Positions 42,810-51,849 are shown, counted from the stretch's first letter. The stretch is DNA of 64,000 bases from Thiothrix subterranea (GCF_030930995.1 NZ_CP133217.1:4144001-4208000); one strand, 5' to 3'. Notes: a model not told the origin generated them from the sequence alone. Numbers and translations: made by a program.

Positions 42810-43298
42810 TTATGAAGTTGCGTATGGTGATACTTTGAAGTCCACCGGATCCGCGTCATGCCATGAATCTGTTAAAAACTGAAAATGAAGCTCCGTTAAT
42901 TGAATAGAATCGACAGTTGCAAACCAGTCTAAAGGATTTGCCCCTTGGTCACGCCCTACGGATTCCATCAAAAGCCGCTCTTTTTTACTGATAGATGCAA
43001 CCTTGCAGGCGGTTCGCCAATCAATCAGGCGCTTGTCATTACGCGGAAGACCAAAGCGGATACAACCGAACAATTCACGCTGTTCTTTAAAGGTCAGACG
43101 CTTAATCCCTGATGGTGTCATCTGGCTTTTTGTTGCTGTTGGCTCCCACGTCTGATTTTTGGAAAACCACAAAAGCGGTATTTCATCGTTTGCGCCACCT
43201 GCATTGCTTGGCAACAATAATCCTGATTCAACAATACGCGGTAGGTAGCTCAACGGTGCGTAGTGAAAAAACATTGCTGATATTGGTATCGTGTTCAT
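42810..43298 (-). CDS. Unknown protein, possible ADP-ribosyltransferase-like fold
   Basis: 162 aa. The start MFFHYAPLSYLPRIVESGLL resembles the H-Y-T...L..I...GL opening of DarT/KptA-type NAD-binding proteins, and IPLLWFSKNQTWEP recalls their FSxN/T segment. The rest shows no clear catalytic Glu. Ribosome site AGAGG. Separate from the Rep operon by a terminator and leader. A cargo (defence or host-modifying) role is possible but weakly supported. Confidence 0.5.
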   Translation of the reverse strand: MNTIPISAMFFHYAPLSYLPRIVESGLLLPSNAGGANDEIPLLWFSKNQTWEPTATKSQMTPSGIKRLTFKEQRELFGCIRFGLPRNDKRLIDWRTACKVASISKKERLLMESVGRDQGANPLDWFATVDSIQLTELHFQFLTDSWHDADPVDFKVSPYATS

Positions 43299-43325
43299 TT
43301 GCACCTCTATGTTAATTGGTGGCTG

Positions 43326-43760
43326 TTAGTCGGGCATGAAGTCGGGGTTCATGGCTTGTTCAAAGCTCCACGGGCATTCAGGGGGAAAGGTGCTTTCAGG
43401 TAGCCCGGTTTCATCAGCAGCACCACCACGCCCCAATTCATACCCATCTAGCATGAATTCATCCAACTTACCCTTTAAGCTTGGGTTCTGCTTCAGATGC
43501 ACGGGTATCATGCGCCGCTGTTCGCGGATGGTGTTCACCCAACTACGCCCCCTGAATTCAGGCTGGTACTGCCATTTGAGCAAGTGCATCAGCAGCACAC
43601 GCAATCGGTTCAGCAGTTCCCGCTTTTCTGATGCGCCCATGCTTTCGAGTTCCTCTAACAGGTGGTCAAAATCGAGTTCGTCTAGCCGCTTGCTTTTGAT
43701 CAATTCGGCTTGTTCCAGTGTCCAGCCGTAATAATCGGTTTCGTACTGTATCGCGCCCAT
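43326..43760 (-). CDS. DUF29 protein, tandem copy 3
   Basis: 144 aa, DUF29 family: YETDYYGWTLEQAELIKSKR, then DHLLEELESMGASEKRELLN (shortened), LLMHLLKWQYQPEF, and the shared end ECPWSFEQAMNPDFMPD. Family is common in cyanobacteria and mobile elements, of unknown role. Last of three adjacent paralogues. Confidence 0.88.
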   Translation of the reverse strand: MGAIQYETDYYGWTLEQAELIKSKRLDELDFDHLLEELESMGASEKRELLNRLRVLLMHLLKWQYQPEFRGRSWVNTIREQRRMIPVHLKQNPSLKGKLDEFMLDGYELGRGGAADETGLPESTFPPECPWSFEQAMNPDFMPD

Positions 43761-43787
43761 GTTGCGCCCTCCGTTGGTTGGTGGCTG

Positions 43788-44225
43788 TTAGTCGGGCATG
43801 AAGTCGGGGTTCATGACTTGCTCAAAGCTCCACGGGCATTCAGTGGGAAAGGTGCTTTCCGGTAGTCCGGTTTCGCGTTCCGCCCCGATCTTTGCCACGT
43901 CGTAAGCGTCTGTGAGTTCTTCACTTGCATGGTGCTTTAGGCTGGGGCTTTTGCGTAATCGCGCCGCTAAGCGCTTGCGTTGCTCAATGATGGTGAGTTG
44001 CCAGCTACGCCTATAGGGGTAATCGGCTTGGTATTGCCACTTTAGCAGGTGCATCAGCAGCACTTCGAGCCGGTGCGCAAATTCGTTACGCTCACTTGCG
44101 CCCATGCTTTCAACCTCTTCTATCAGGTTTGCTAAGTCGATTTCACCTAAACGGTTTTCTTTCAAGAGTTGCGCTTGTTCGATAGTCCACTCGTAATAAT
44201 CCGCTTTGTATGCCGTTGCGCCCAT
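43788..44225 (-). CDS. DUF29 protein, tandem copy 2
   Basis: 145 aa, paralogue of its two neighbours (YKADYYEWTIEQAQLLKENR, ESMGASERNEFAHRLEVLLM, ECPWSFEQVMNPDFMPD). Middle copy; 27 nt from copy 3 and 23 nt from copy 1. The highly similar 3' ends of copies 2 and 3 at the DNA level suggest recent duplication or gene conversion. Confidence 0.88.
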   Translation of the reverse strand: MGATAYKADYYEWTIEQAQLLKENRLGEIDLANLIEEVESMGASERNEFAHRLEVLLMHLLKWQYQADYPYRRSWQLTIIEQRKRLAARLRKSPSLKHHASEELTDAYDVAKIGAERETGLPESTFPTECPWSFEQVMNPDFMPD

Positions 44226-44248
44226 TGGTAAATCCTCCGTTCTGGCAG

Positions 44249-44686
44249 TTAGTCGGGCATGAATTCAGGGTTCATGGCTTGCTCAAAGCTCCACTGGCAG
44301 AGTTCCGGGAAAGTTGCCAGATCTAAGCCGGTTTCTAATGCTGCACTGTTCCGCGCATCGTCATACGCATCAAGGTAGGTTTCGTCTAACTTGGCTTTCA
44401 GGCTTGGATTCTTGCCGATGTGTTTAGCAATGCGCCGCCGTTGTTCGTTAATGGTGCGCTGCCAGCTTGAACCCTGAAAGTTAGGTTGGTATTGCCATTT
44501 GAGCAAGTGCATCAGCAGCAGTTCAAGCCGGTTGTGTAACTGGTTCGCTTGACTCTTGCCCATGCCTTCAATCTCTTCTATCAGGTTTTCAAGGTCTAAC
44601 GCGCTCACCTGCCCATGCTTCAGCAGGTTGGCTTGTTCCATTGCCCATCCATAAAAATCTGTTTCGTACTTTGTAGCCGCGCTCAT
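44249..44686 (-). CDS. DUF29 protein, tandem copy 1
   Basis: 145 aa from the ATG at 44686 (GGAGGG site). Same architecture: YETDFYGWAMEQANLLKHGQ, ENLIEEIEGMGKSQANQLHN, LLMHLLKWQYQPNF, and WSFEQAMNPEFMPD. A more distant copy than copies 2 and 3 are to each other. Confidence 0.88.
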   Translation of the reverse strand: MSAATKYETDFYGWAMEQANLLKHGQVSALDLENLIEEIEGMGKSQANQLHNRLELLLMHLLKWQYQPNFQGSSWQRTINEQRRRIAKHIGKNPSLKAKLDETYLDAYDDARNSAALETGLDLATFPELCQWSFEQAMNPEFMPD

Positions 44687-44719
44687 TGGTACGCCCTCCG
44701 ATTGATTCAAGGTTTGATT

Positions 44720-45271
44720 CTAGGTTGATTGCGGCATTGCTGCCAGTACCCGCCCGGCGTGATCGCGTTCACCTTGGGTTATCGCGCCCGCGTCTGTTCC
44801 ATCCAAGTTGAAGCGCATACCGCCCCGCCCCACTGCCAGCAGGTAGGTTAGTTTGTGGGTGTGGTAATGGAGCGCCTTGCTTACGACGCGCTTGGATGCG
44901 GATAAGTGCAGGTCGGCAATATGGCGGAAGATTTGCTTTTCGATGCCAAGGGCAAGCGGGAGGCATTCACGCCACACAGTGAAGTTATTGAGGCTATCGG
45001 ATAGTTCACGCGCTCTCAGGTCGCTAGGTGGCGTTTTTGGCGGTTTCGGTGGCTGTCTTGGCTTGCGGGTTGCTTTCGCGGGTTTCGGTTTGGGCTTCTC
45101 AAACTTGCCCGGTCGGGTCAGGGTTGCCGCTGGCAGTTGATCGCGCTTAATGATGCGCTTGCCTGTACGCTTCACCACGCCGGTTTCTGGTGCGGTGGTA
45201 GTGGTAGCAGGCATGGCAGGCTTGCGCGTGATACTGATCGTTTGGCGGGGTTTGTCGGTGGTGTTACTCAT
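44720..45271 (-). CDS. ProQ/FinO-domain RNA-binding protein
   Basis: 183 aa. A basic Pro/Lys/Thr-rich N-terminal arm (residues 1-85) leads into a ProQ/FinO domain: FTVWRECLPLALGIEKQIF, SKRVVSKALHYHTHKLTYLL (shortened), MRFNLDGTDAGAITQGER. Such domains bind structured RNA 3' ends; FinO controls plasmid transfer by antisense RNA. On this element it may control replication or the leader RNA. Iteron-like repeats lie 80-150 nt upstream. Confidence 0.87.
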   Translation of the reverse strand: MSNTTDKPRQTISITRKPAMPATTTTAPETGVVKRTGKRIIKRDQLPAATLTRPGKFEKPKPKPAKATRKPRQPPKPPKTPPSDLRARELSDSLNNFTVWRECLPLALGIEKQIFRHIADLHLSASKRVVSKALHYHTHKLTYLLAVGRGGMRFNLDGTDAGAITQGERDHAGRVLAAMPQST

Positions 45272-45347
45272 GTGTTACTCGCTGGATAGGTTGCAAGGTT
45301 TCCCGCTGGTGCGGTGTTGTATGGGGTGAGTGTATCAGTGATCGGAC

Positions 45348-45420
45348 GATTGCGGATGATTTGCGGATGATTGCGGATGAATCGCGGATGATTGCGGATG
45401 AATCGCGGACGATTACGAAT
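45348..45420. repeat. Iteron-like tandem repeats (GATTGCGGAT)
   Basis: About seven units of 10-11 bp (GATTGCGGAT, GATTTGCGGAT, GAATCGCGGAT and variants) in direct orientation, about one helical turn apart. Confidence 0.85.
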
Positions 45421-45667
45421 GAAAACCGCCTTCCCCCTTCCCCCGGTTGGCAAGCCACGCCAGCAAGGAGGCACGGTGGTCTGAACGGCTGGAATGTGTC
45501 GACAATCATCTTGCATTCCAAAACAATACAACCCCCTATAGGATGCTTAATATAGAAACTATACGGGGTCTTCGCGCCCGCAAGCATCCAAAAGCAGGGA
45601 AAGAACCTAACACCCCCCCCACCTACGCCGGTCAATAATATTTTTTTTCAAAAAACCTAACTTTACC

Positions 45668-45868
45668 CCTTAACAACATACAGGACATACAGCCCGCCCA
45701 TAACCCAATGATTCATAAAGCAAATATGGCTGTATGTTGTCTGCCAAGACATACAGCCAACATACAGCAACGTACAGCAACATACAGCGCTTGCCCGCCT
45801 TCGCTGTATGTTGTCCTGTATGTGCTGTACGTTACCCTGACAACATACAGGACAACATACAGCCGTAA
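45668..45868. repeat. Dispersed direct and inverted ACATACAGC repeats
   Basis: At least nine copies of ACATACAG(C/G) or close variants in direct orientation and several inverted (CTGTATGTTGT), arranged in clusters. Likely a binding array for a replication or regulatory protein. Confidence 0.82.
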
Positions 45869-46044
45869 ACCAATGATCTATATAGAAAAAACCGACTGCT
45901 GTATGTTCTGTATGTTGTTTAGGTGCTTCTTAAAGAAATAAGAAAAAAAAGAATAAGTAGAGCGTGCAGCGACCAACGAACGCCCCCCTTGCTGGTGTTG
46001 TCCCGTCCTTGCGGTTGGGGTGTGGGGAAGGCGCAAACAAAAAA

Positions 46045-46371
46045 CTAACAGGGTTGCGCTTTGCCGTTGGGCAGTAACACACGTTGCGCTTGATCTAAGG
46101 CAATGCGCTCTATGGTGAGCGGGTCAAGGTTGGATTCTGCGAGGATTGCGGCACGCTCTTGATAGACTTCCAGCGCATCCAATAACGCGCCAATGGGTTG
46201 CCCTGCCCTATCGGGTAGGATTGCCAGCAATAGCGGCTTGTGGGCTTTGAGAATGGCTTTCTGTTGGTCGGTCGGTTTGAAGGCGTTGGACTGGATAGCC
46301 AGCCCATCGCCGTTACGTTGCAGGGTCACGCCGAAACCCTGCATGGATTGCAAACAATCGCTTAAGGTCAT
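46045..46371 (-). CDS. TubC_N-like small protein following the Prim-Pol
   Basis: 108 aa. The first 55 residues (MQGFGVTLQRNGDGLAI, then QQKAILKAHKPLLLAIL) have the shape of TubC N-terminal docking domains, often found as stand-alone proteins near mobile-element primases. Overlaps the Prim-Pol stop by 4 nt, so co-expressed and probably an accessory. Confidence 0.62.
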   Translation of the reverse strand: MTLSDCLQSMQGFGVTLQRNGDGLAIQSNAFKPTDQQKAILKAHKPLLLAILPDRAGQPIGALLDALEVYQERAAILAESNLDPLTIERIALDQAQRVLLPNGKAQPC

Positions 46372-49052
46372 AGTTCAGTAACAACAGTATCAGACTGTTT
46401 GTCGAGCTTGCGGATACGGTAGGGAATGGAATTTTCAGCACGCTTTAACGCTTCCACTTCGATGCTGTACACCAATAACGCCGGGGCAAGCCGTCGCAAC
46501 AGTTCACCCAAACCCCGCGCCGATTTAGGCCACACAGTTTTGTCATAATGCAGCGGCTTGAACTCTTCCAGTGCTTCCATGAGTTTCGTTAATGAACCTT
46601 CAAACTCACCCTTAGCACGTATCCTTGCTACCAGTGCCAGCGCTACCGGGGAACTTTCCACGCCACGCCGTACCACTTCATCACGATTACGGTTATACGC
46701 TGCGAGGAAATCAGCGTCTTGGTTAAGCGCCTTCACCATTGCTACGCCCAATTTGCCGAAGTCGCCTAAACGCGGGTTTTTCGCCAGCTTCACAGACGGC
46801 AGTTCACGCAATGCGCCAGACAAGAGCGTATAGAGCGCTCCCACTAGCTTGGGGTAGTCCTGCTCCCATGCCGCCGTGAGGGTTGCATCATCCACATACT
46901 CAATCTTCGGCAGTTCAATACAGATGGTTCTATCGGCAAGATCGGGGCGGGTGACAAGCTGATTGATGCCATTCATAACAATGGGGCGTTTGGTATCCCA
47001 TGCCGCTTCATCGTCGGTTGTGTAGAGCTTACGCGCTGCATCACCGCCGCCGGTTGATATGCTGCACATGAAATCCTGTGTAGCGGTTGATAGGTGGCTC
47101 AGGTTGTTCAGGCTGATAACGTGGTTGCTGATCGCGCTTACGCTCAAATCCTGATTAGAACGCGGCTCAATCCTCAGAGAAACGGTGTTCGGGTCGATCA
47201 ATGCCCGCAAGCGCTCTTGGGTGGTCGACTTTGCCGAACCCTGCCCTGCTATCAGTTCCAGCACCGGGTAATGGGTATTCACGCGCATTGCATCCAATAA
47301 CCACGCCAGCACCAACAGGCGCGAATCTTCGCCCGGAATATTGACGTGCTGCCAAAAGTCGGCAATTGCGCCGCCATGTTCCGGGGTTGGCAGTGGCTTG
47401 GAGTTTTGCGCCCGCCGGAATTTCACCTTGCAGTCAGCGCCCGGTATCACACGCCAGCCTTGCGGGGTAATCTCTACCACTTCCCATAGATCGCTGCATA
47501 AGTCCACGTATACACCGCCGTTATCAGGGATAGGCGCATAGCGTAAATAAACCGGTTGGCGGGGTGATTCGTCGGCTTCAGCCGCGATAATATCAAGTGC
47601 TTCTTTCATGGCAGTTTCACCCGCTACCGTACCGAAACGCTTACGGAATTCCTTGCTTGCTTTGCCCCGGAATTGCTTCGATTCGAGCGCCCATACTTGA
47701 CGGTGTGCGGGCATGAGTTCGCCGGTTTCCGGGTTGATCGGTTCGAGCATAAAACTGGCATACGCCCGCCCGGATTCATCCATGAACAACTCATTAGCCC
47801 AACGGTTCACCATTTCAATGAACAAGTCGGCTTTGCCTTGGCGGGGTTGCCCGCCGTCGCTATCGTCGGTTTGTTCGGTGTAGCGTTGCTTGGGTTGCTT
47901 GGGTGGTGCGGTTAGCTTATCCAAGTCGCCCAAGGTAATCGGCACGGCTTTCAGCTTCTTAAGGCGTGACTTGATCTTTAACAGGTAATAGTCATTATCC
48001 TGCGCCCGAACCTTGCGCACCGCATCAGTGAAGGCAGTGCTCAGGATGCCGGAAAAGTCGCCCTCCTCTGCCAAGGTCAGCGCGGTATCAATGATGCTGG
48101 TAGGGCTTGCGCCGCTGTCTGGTGGCGGTTGGCGGGTTTCCCGGTCGGGTTTCCTGCCCTTTGCCGGGTTCTGCCAGCCCGCCGCCGCTGCCATGTGAAA
48201 GACGCTCTCAACATTCACCGCCGTATTGTTGAAGCTTTTCCAGCGCTTAGGGATCTCTTTGGGGTCGTAATTGTTGGCGGTACTGCTCCAACGTTCCCAC
48301 AGTGAAAGCCCTTCATTGCCCAACGAATACAACGCCATACCGACTTTTACCCAATCGTCATGTGGTTGCGGGTCAATATGGGTTAATGCGTCTTGCAGTT
48401 CCGCTAAGCGCTTATCATGTGGGTATTCCCGGTGTTCTGGTGCGCTTGCCCGTTCGGGTTGGGGCTTGCGGTCTTTCTTGCCCATTACCAACAGGGCTAA
48501 CCATTCTGTGGGAAGGTCGGCAATTGCGGCGCTAGGGTTGGTGTAGCGGTATGTGCCTGTAGCGGTTCGCCCTTGTTTGTCGGCATTGGCTTCTGTGTGG
48601 GACGGTACGCCCACCACATAGCCGCCGTTTGCCCTAATGTCGATACCCTTCCCGACTTGTCCGGCATTGCTGCGGATGTCGATTGCTACGTGGTAGCGGT
48701 AAAACCGATGTTCGCCGCCGCTTGGGGTTAACGCTGTTAGGGTTGGCGGTAATTGTCCGTGCGTTTGTTCCAGCACTGCCAGCGATTCCAGCCCATTAAC
48801 ACCCTTCTTTGTGTCCAAGTCGATAACTACTAACCCGTTTCCGGTAGCAATGCCGATGTTGTAACCCTCATTGCCGCTGAACCATTGCTGTACCTGTTCA
48901 GGGTTAAGGCTTGCGTCCTTAAAGCCCTTGGTGCTTGGCAGTGGGGTTTTCAGGTGCTTGCGTAGCGGAAACACCGGGAAACCGTGCGCAATGTAGTTCA
49001 GCGCCGCGTTCAGGGTGGTGTTTTCAGTGGTTTGGTCTATATGGTTATTCAT
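46368..49052 (-). CDS. Prim-Pol primase/polymerase with helicase domain
   Basis: 894 aa. N-terminal bifunctional primase-polymerase (FPVFPLRKHLKTPLPSTKGF, then IGIATGNGLVVIDLDTKKG with the DxD catalytic pair, and GGEHRFYRY with a conserved His), a PriCT-like segment (DDWVKVGMALYSLG, LWERWSS), and a C-terminal ATPase with modified Walker A (AGQGSAKSTTQ) and ERTICIELPKIE-type region (DRTICIELPKIE). Primes and unwinds element DNA. I use the ATG at 49052; a GTG lies 9 nt upstream. Confidence 0.87.
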   Translation of the reverse strand: MNNHIDQTTENTTLNAALNYIAHGFPVFPLRKHLKTPLPSTKGFKDASLNPEQVQQWFSGNEGYNIGIATGNGLVVIDLDTKKGVNGLESLAVLEQTHGQLPPTLTALTPSGGEHRFYRYHVAIDIRSNAGQVGKGIDIRANGGYVVGVPSHTEANADKQGRTATGTYRYTNPSAAIADLPTEWLALLVMGKKDRKPQPERASAPEHREYPHDKRLAELQDALTHIDPQPHDDWVKVGMALYSLGNEGLSLWERWSSTANNYDPKEIPKRWKSFNNTAVNVESVFHMAAAAGWQNPAKGRKPDRETRQPPPDSGASPTSIIDTALTLAEEGDFSGILSTAFTDAVRKVRAQDNDYYLLKIKSRLKKLKAVPITLGDLDKLTAPPKQPKQRYTEQTDDSDGGQPRQGKADLFIEMVNRWANELFMDESGRAYASFMLEPINPETGELMPAHRQVWALESKQFRGKASKEFRKRFGTVAGETAMKEALDIIAAEADESPRQPVYLRYAPIPDNGGVYVDLCSDLWEVVEITPQGWRVIPGADCKVKFRRAQNSKPLPTPEHGGAIADFWQHVNIPGEDSRLLVLAWLLDAMRVNTHYPVLELIAGQGSAKSTTQERLRALIDPNTVSLRIEPRSNQDLSVSAISNHVISLNNLSHLSTATQDFMCSISTGGGDAARKLYTTDDEAAWDTKRPIVMNGINQLVTRPDLADRTICIELPKIEYVDDATLTAAWEQDYPKLVGALYTLLSGALRELPSVKLAKNPRLGDFGKLGVAMVKALNQDADFLAAYNRNRDEVVRRGVESSPVALALVARIRAKGEFEGSLTKLMEALEEFKPLHYDKTVWPKSARGLGELLRRLAPALLVYSIEVEALKRAENSIPYRIRKLDKQSDTVVTEL

Positions 49053-49275
49053 CGGTATCACCGCCTTCAGCTTTGCGCCGTGCGTAATTCACAAGGTCGT
49101 TAACGTCATGAATCCCGCCGTCTGGTGCATCAGCCGGATAAATTGGAGCGTACAAACGAATGATCGGGAACTTGCGAATAAGCCGCTGCTTATGGTCGCT
49201 GGTGTTGCTATAATTCCCGCTGTGAATTGTGTTTTGATTGCCGCCTTTAGTGGGCGGCTTCTTTTTGCGTGTCAT
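49045..49275 (-). CDS. Unknown small protein upstream of Prim-Pol
   Basis: 76 aa. Basic N-terminus (MTRKKKPPTKGGNQNT) and a tail DVNDLVNYARRKAEGGD. Overlaps the Prim-Pol start by 8 nt. No family recognised; may bind DNA given its charge. Confidence 0.58.
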   Translation of the reverse strand: MTRKKKPPTKGGNQNTIHSGNYSNTSDHKQRLIRKFPIIRLYAPIYPADAPDGGIHDVNDLVNYARRKAEGGDTDE

Positions 49276-49289
49276 GAAGCCCTACCCCG

Positions 49290-49400
49290 CTATTTAATAT
49301 CTGGGTAATGGTAAAGCCCCAAGTATTCGAGAATCCCACGCTTGATAATGCTAAGCCCGAACTTGATTTTTAAGAGCGCGTCTTGCTTGGTCGGCTTCAT
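49290..49400 (-). CDS. 36-residue coupled peptide
   Basis: Start ATG overlaps the AlpA-like stop (ATGA). Sequence begins MKPTKQDALLKIKFGL and ends GLYHYPDIK. Coupled start, charged-helix content and tight packing suggest it is translated, but there is no homology evidence. Confidence 0.42.
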   Translation of the reverse strand: MKPTKQDALLKIKFGLSIIKRGILEYLGLYHYPDIK

Positions 49401-49651
49401 ACTGCACCGCCTTGCTTGCGCGATTCGAGCCAGCTAATAGCCGTCGATAAGTACCAGCCCCGCGCCCGCTTGCCGATCAAAAAGCCGGGGTCGAATTCCC
49501 CGTTTTTAATCATTTCGTAAATAGTGGTTTTTGATAGCCCGATCAATCGCTTAAGCTCTTCCATCCTGATAGCGCGGTCTGTGGCTTGTGGGATGTGTGC
49601 GATAGGTTCGCCACGGTACGTTACATTAATGCTTTGGTTTGTTTGCGTCAT
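49397..49651 (-). CDS. AlpA-family transcriptional regulator
   Basis: 84 aa. Winged HTH with AIRMEELKRLIGLSKTTIYE, MIKNGEFDPGFLIGKR, WYLSTAISWLESRK: a classical AlpA/excisionase. Sits between the integrase and Prim-Pol, the usual position for control of excision. Confidence 0.87.
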   Translation of the reverse strand: MTQTNQSINVTYRGEPIAHIPQATDRAIRMEELKRLIGLSKTTIYEMIKNGEFDPGFLIGKRARGWYLSTAISWLESRKQGGAV

Positions 49652-49762
49652 TTTCCGCCCCCTTTGGGCTGTATCGGATAAAGACGCTATTGTTATTTTT
49701 TGGTGAGTGGTGAGTGCAACGTGGTGAGGTGGTGAGTTTTGAGTGGTGAGGTGGTGAGTTTT

Positions 49763-50440
49763 CTAACCACCCCGATTATTTCGCGGGATAGATATTACCA
49801 GCCTTCCATATTCTTCTGATTTTGCCGTTTTCCAAATACCATAAAATGTGTCATCTCTCTTATTTTTCCCTTCCTTCGGTGGTGAAAACAGATCAATCCC
49901 ATGATCGGCATAACATTGTTTTTGTATCGCAAACAAAGCACCGTCGCCCACAATAACTTCTATTGAACCGCTTTCATTTTTTCCATATCCCATTTTTATG
50001 AGTGTTTCGCACAATGCTCTTAATTGCCTGTAAATCTTTTTATTTTCGTTATCGTGGTGATCACCGCCCGGATTATCTAGCGAATCACACGCAGGTTGCT
50101 CTTGTGTGGTTATGGTCTGACTTAGGAAGTTATCGCGCTCAAATCTATTTACCTCTCTGCCCATCACGACTAGCACGGTGTCGTATTGGCTAGGCTCTCT
50201 ACTGCCTTGTTCACCTCTAACATTATAGCGAGTATCAATCCCTCCAAAAGTGCTTTGCCGCCTTGCCACTTGTTTCTCTATTACCTCTAACCGTGTCGTG
50301 CCAGCCGAATTCAACGCTTGCTCTATAAAAACACTGGCGGCTGAAACATCTGCAAAACCTTTTTCTCTAAACATTGTATGCCAACGCCACATTAATTGTT
50401 TTACGGTAAATTCAGCATGATCAGCTAATGGAATATACAT
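49763..50440 (-). CDS. Unknown element protein
   Basis: 225 aa, hydrophilic, no signal or membrane segment. Segments of note: VKQLMWRWHTMFREKGFADV, the acidic DNPGGDHHDNENKK linker and C-terminal FYGIWKTAKSEEYGRLVISI. Codon use is more AT-rich than its neighbours. Ribosome site weak. Possible cargo gene. No family recognised. Confidence 0.55.
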   Translation of the reverse strand: MYIPLADHAEFTVKQLMWRWHTMFREKGFADVSAASVFIEQALNSAGTTRLEVIEKQVARRQSTFGGIDTRYNVRGEQGSREPSQYDTVLVVMGREVNRFERDNFLSQTITTQEQPACDSLDNPGGDHHDNENKKIYRQLRALCETLIKMGYGKNESGSIEVIVGDGALFAIQKQCYADHGIDLFSPPKEGKNKRDDTFYGIWKTAKSEEYGRLVISIPRNNRGG

Positions 50441-50559
50441 AAATCACCCCTTCACGGTGTTGCCTTCAATGAAGAAAACCAGCACCAGCCGGATTGAAGG
50501 TTTCCCGGTGTTCGCCCCGTCGGGCTAGGTGCTGGATTTGAAAGTATAGCGGATAGTGG

Positions 50560-51849
50560 TTAGGTGGCGGCATGGGTGCGGAATGGGATTACTTTTGCAC
50601 CGTGTTGTTGTGAGTCGAGGAAATCCGCCCAAAACTGCATCATTGCTACCCGTTCCGGCATGTATTGCGCCATGTAGCGGTAAGCGCCCGCTATCTTGTT
50701 GTGGTCAGCGTGTGCCAGTTGCTTTTCAATGATGTGAGGCGGATAACCGGATTCATGCAACACACTGGATGCAAGCGCCCGGAAACCGTGAACGGTGGTT
50801 CGATCATTCCAGCCCATGTGACGCAACACCGCCAGCAATGCATTAGCGCTTAGCCCTTTGGTGATGTCATTAGGGTTGGCGTAAAAGATGAATTCAGAAT
50901 CACCCGTGAACACGCGCACCTCTTCCAACAACTTCAGGGCTTGACGTGATAGCGGGATGATATGCGCTTGGTGCATCTTCATGTGTTCGGCTGGAATGTT
51001 CCACAGTGCGTTATTCCAGTCGATTTCCTGCCATTGCGCCGCTCTGATCGTGCCAGTTCGCGCAAACGTCAACAAGGTGAACTGTAACGCCCGCCGGGTT
51101 ACTTCAGGTCGGTACGCTGCCAACTCCCGCAAAAAGTCGGGCAAGTTGCCCAGGTTCAAAGCGTTAAAGTGCTTGTCTTTGGGTTTGGCTTTCATCGCTG
51201 CCCCCAAGTCAGGTATGGGGTTGTATTTAACCTTACCCGTGGCGACTGCATAGCGCATTACCGCGCTCATACGCTGCTTGACCTTTGCCGCCTTGTCTAA
51301 TGCGCCCTTCCCTTCCTTGATGCGGATAACTTGCAGGAAGTCGAGCGCATCCAGTGAGGCAATCGCCCGCCCGCCTATGTTGGGGAATATATCCGCCTCC
51401 AAACATCGCAACACTTGCGCCGCGTTGCTCTCAGTCCAGCGGTTTAGCTGGTTATCGTGCCATTCAAGCGCCACCTCTTTGAAGGTGTTGGCGGTTTCCT
51501 GAATCTTGGTGCGGTGTCTATGGGTGTTTGCGTCTATGCCCTGCTTGATCAATCCCTTGATTTCGTACAGCTTGGTACGTGCCTGCAACAAGGTAACGTG
51601 AGGCGGTTTCTTGTCGTTGCGGTACTGCCCTATGGTGTAAACCGTCTGCTTTTTGGTGGTCGGGTTAATGTAGCGGTGAATCCAGTACTTTTTACCGTTG
51701 GGTCTAACTTCCAGTTGCAAGCCGTCGCCATAGGTCAGCCGGTAAAGCTTATCCTTCGGGTTAGCGGTTTGCGCCTCTTTGTCAGTGCTTGCCGTGTGCT
51801 TTGGTGCATTATCAGGGGTTGGGGCTTGTTCTGAATCTGTATCAATCAT
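50560..51849 (-). CDS. int: P4-type tyrosine integrase
   Basis: 429 aa. An N-terminal arm-binding DUF4102-like domain (LYRLTYGDGLQLEVRPNGKK, then YWIHRYINP), a core-binding domain (TFKEVALEWHDNQLNRW) and a catalytic domain: Arg in FARTGTIRAAQW, HGFRALASSVLHE box and QLAHADHNKIAGAY with the nucleophile Tyr. Integrates at the 3' end of tRNA-Gly, 240 nt away. ATG at 51849 chosen over an upstream TTG. Confidence 0.93.
   Translation of the reverse strand: MIDTDSEQAPTPDNAPKHTASTDKEAQTANPKDKLYRLTYGDGLQLEVRPNGKKYWIHRYINPTTKKQTVYTIGQYRNDKKPPHVTLLQARTKLYEIKGLIKQGIDANTHRHRTKIQETANTFKEVALEWHDNQLNRWTESNAAQVLRCLEADIFPNIGGRAIASLDALDFLQVIRIKEGKGALDKAAKVKQRMSAVMRYAVATGKVKYNPIPDLGAAMKAKPKDKHFNALNLGNLPDFLRELAAYRPEVTRRALQFTLLTFARTGTIRAAQWQEIDWNNALWNIPAEHMKMHQAHIIPLSRQALKLLEEVRVFTGDSEFIFYANPNDITKGLSANALLAVLRHMGWNDRTTVHGFRALASSVLHESGYPPHIIEKQLAHADHNKIAGAYRYMAQYMPERVAMMQFWADFLDSQQHGAKVIPFRTHAAT

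Larger units (their letters stand above)
45272..46044. other. Repeat-dense non-coding region, candidate origin
   Basis: About 770 nt between the ProQ and Prim-Pol genes with no credible gene; it holds two repeat families listed separately and a C-run near 45610-45620. The combination near a primase-helicase suggests a replication origin or control region. Confidence 0.6.

Noticed and set aside
45348-45420. CRISPR array
   Set aside because: Units are 10-11 bp, directly abutting, with no spacers; iteron-like instead.
45361-45941. Short frames in the repeat region
   Set aside because: They translate the DNA repeats (for example RMIADESRMIADESR) or follow phase-random stops; no ribosome site.
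49690-49760. GGTGAG-type repeats as regulatory array
   Set aside because: Low-complexity GTGAG wandering repeats without regular spacing; no clear meaning.
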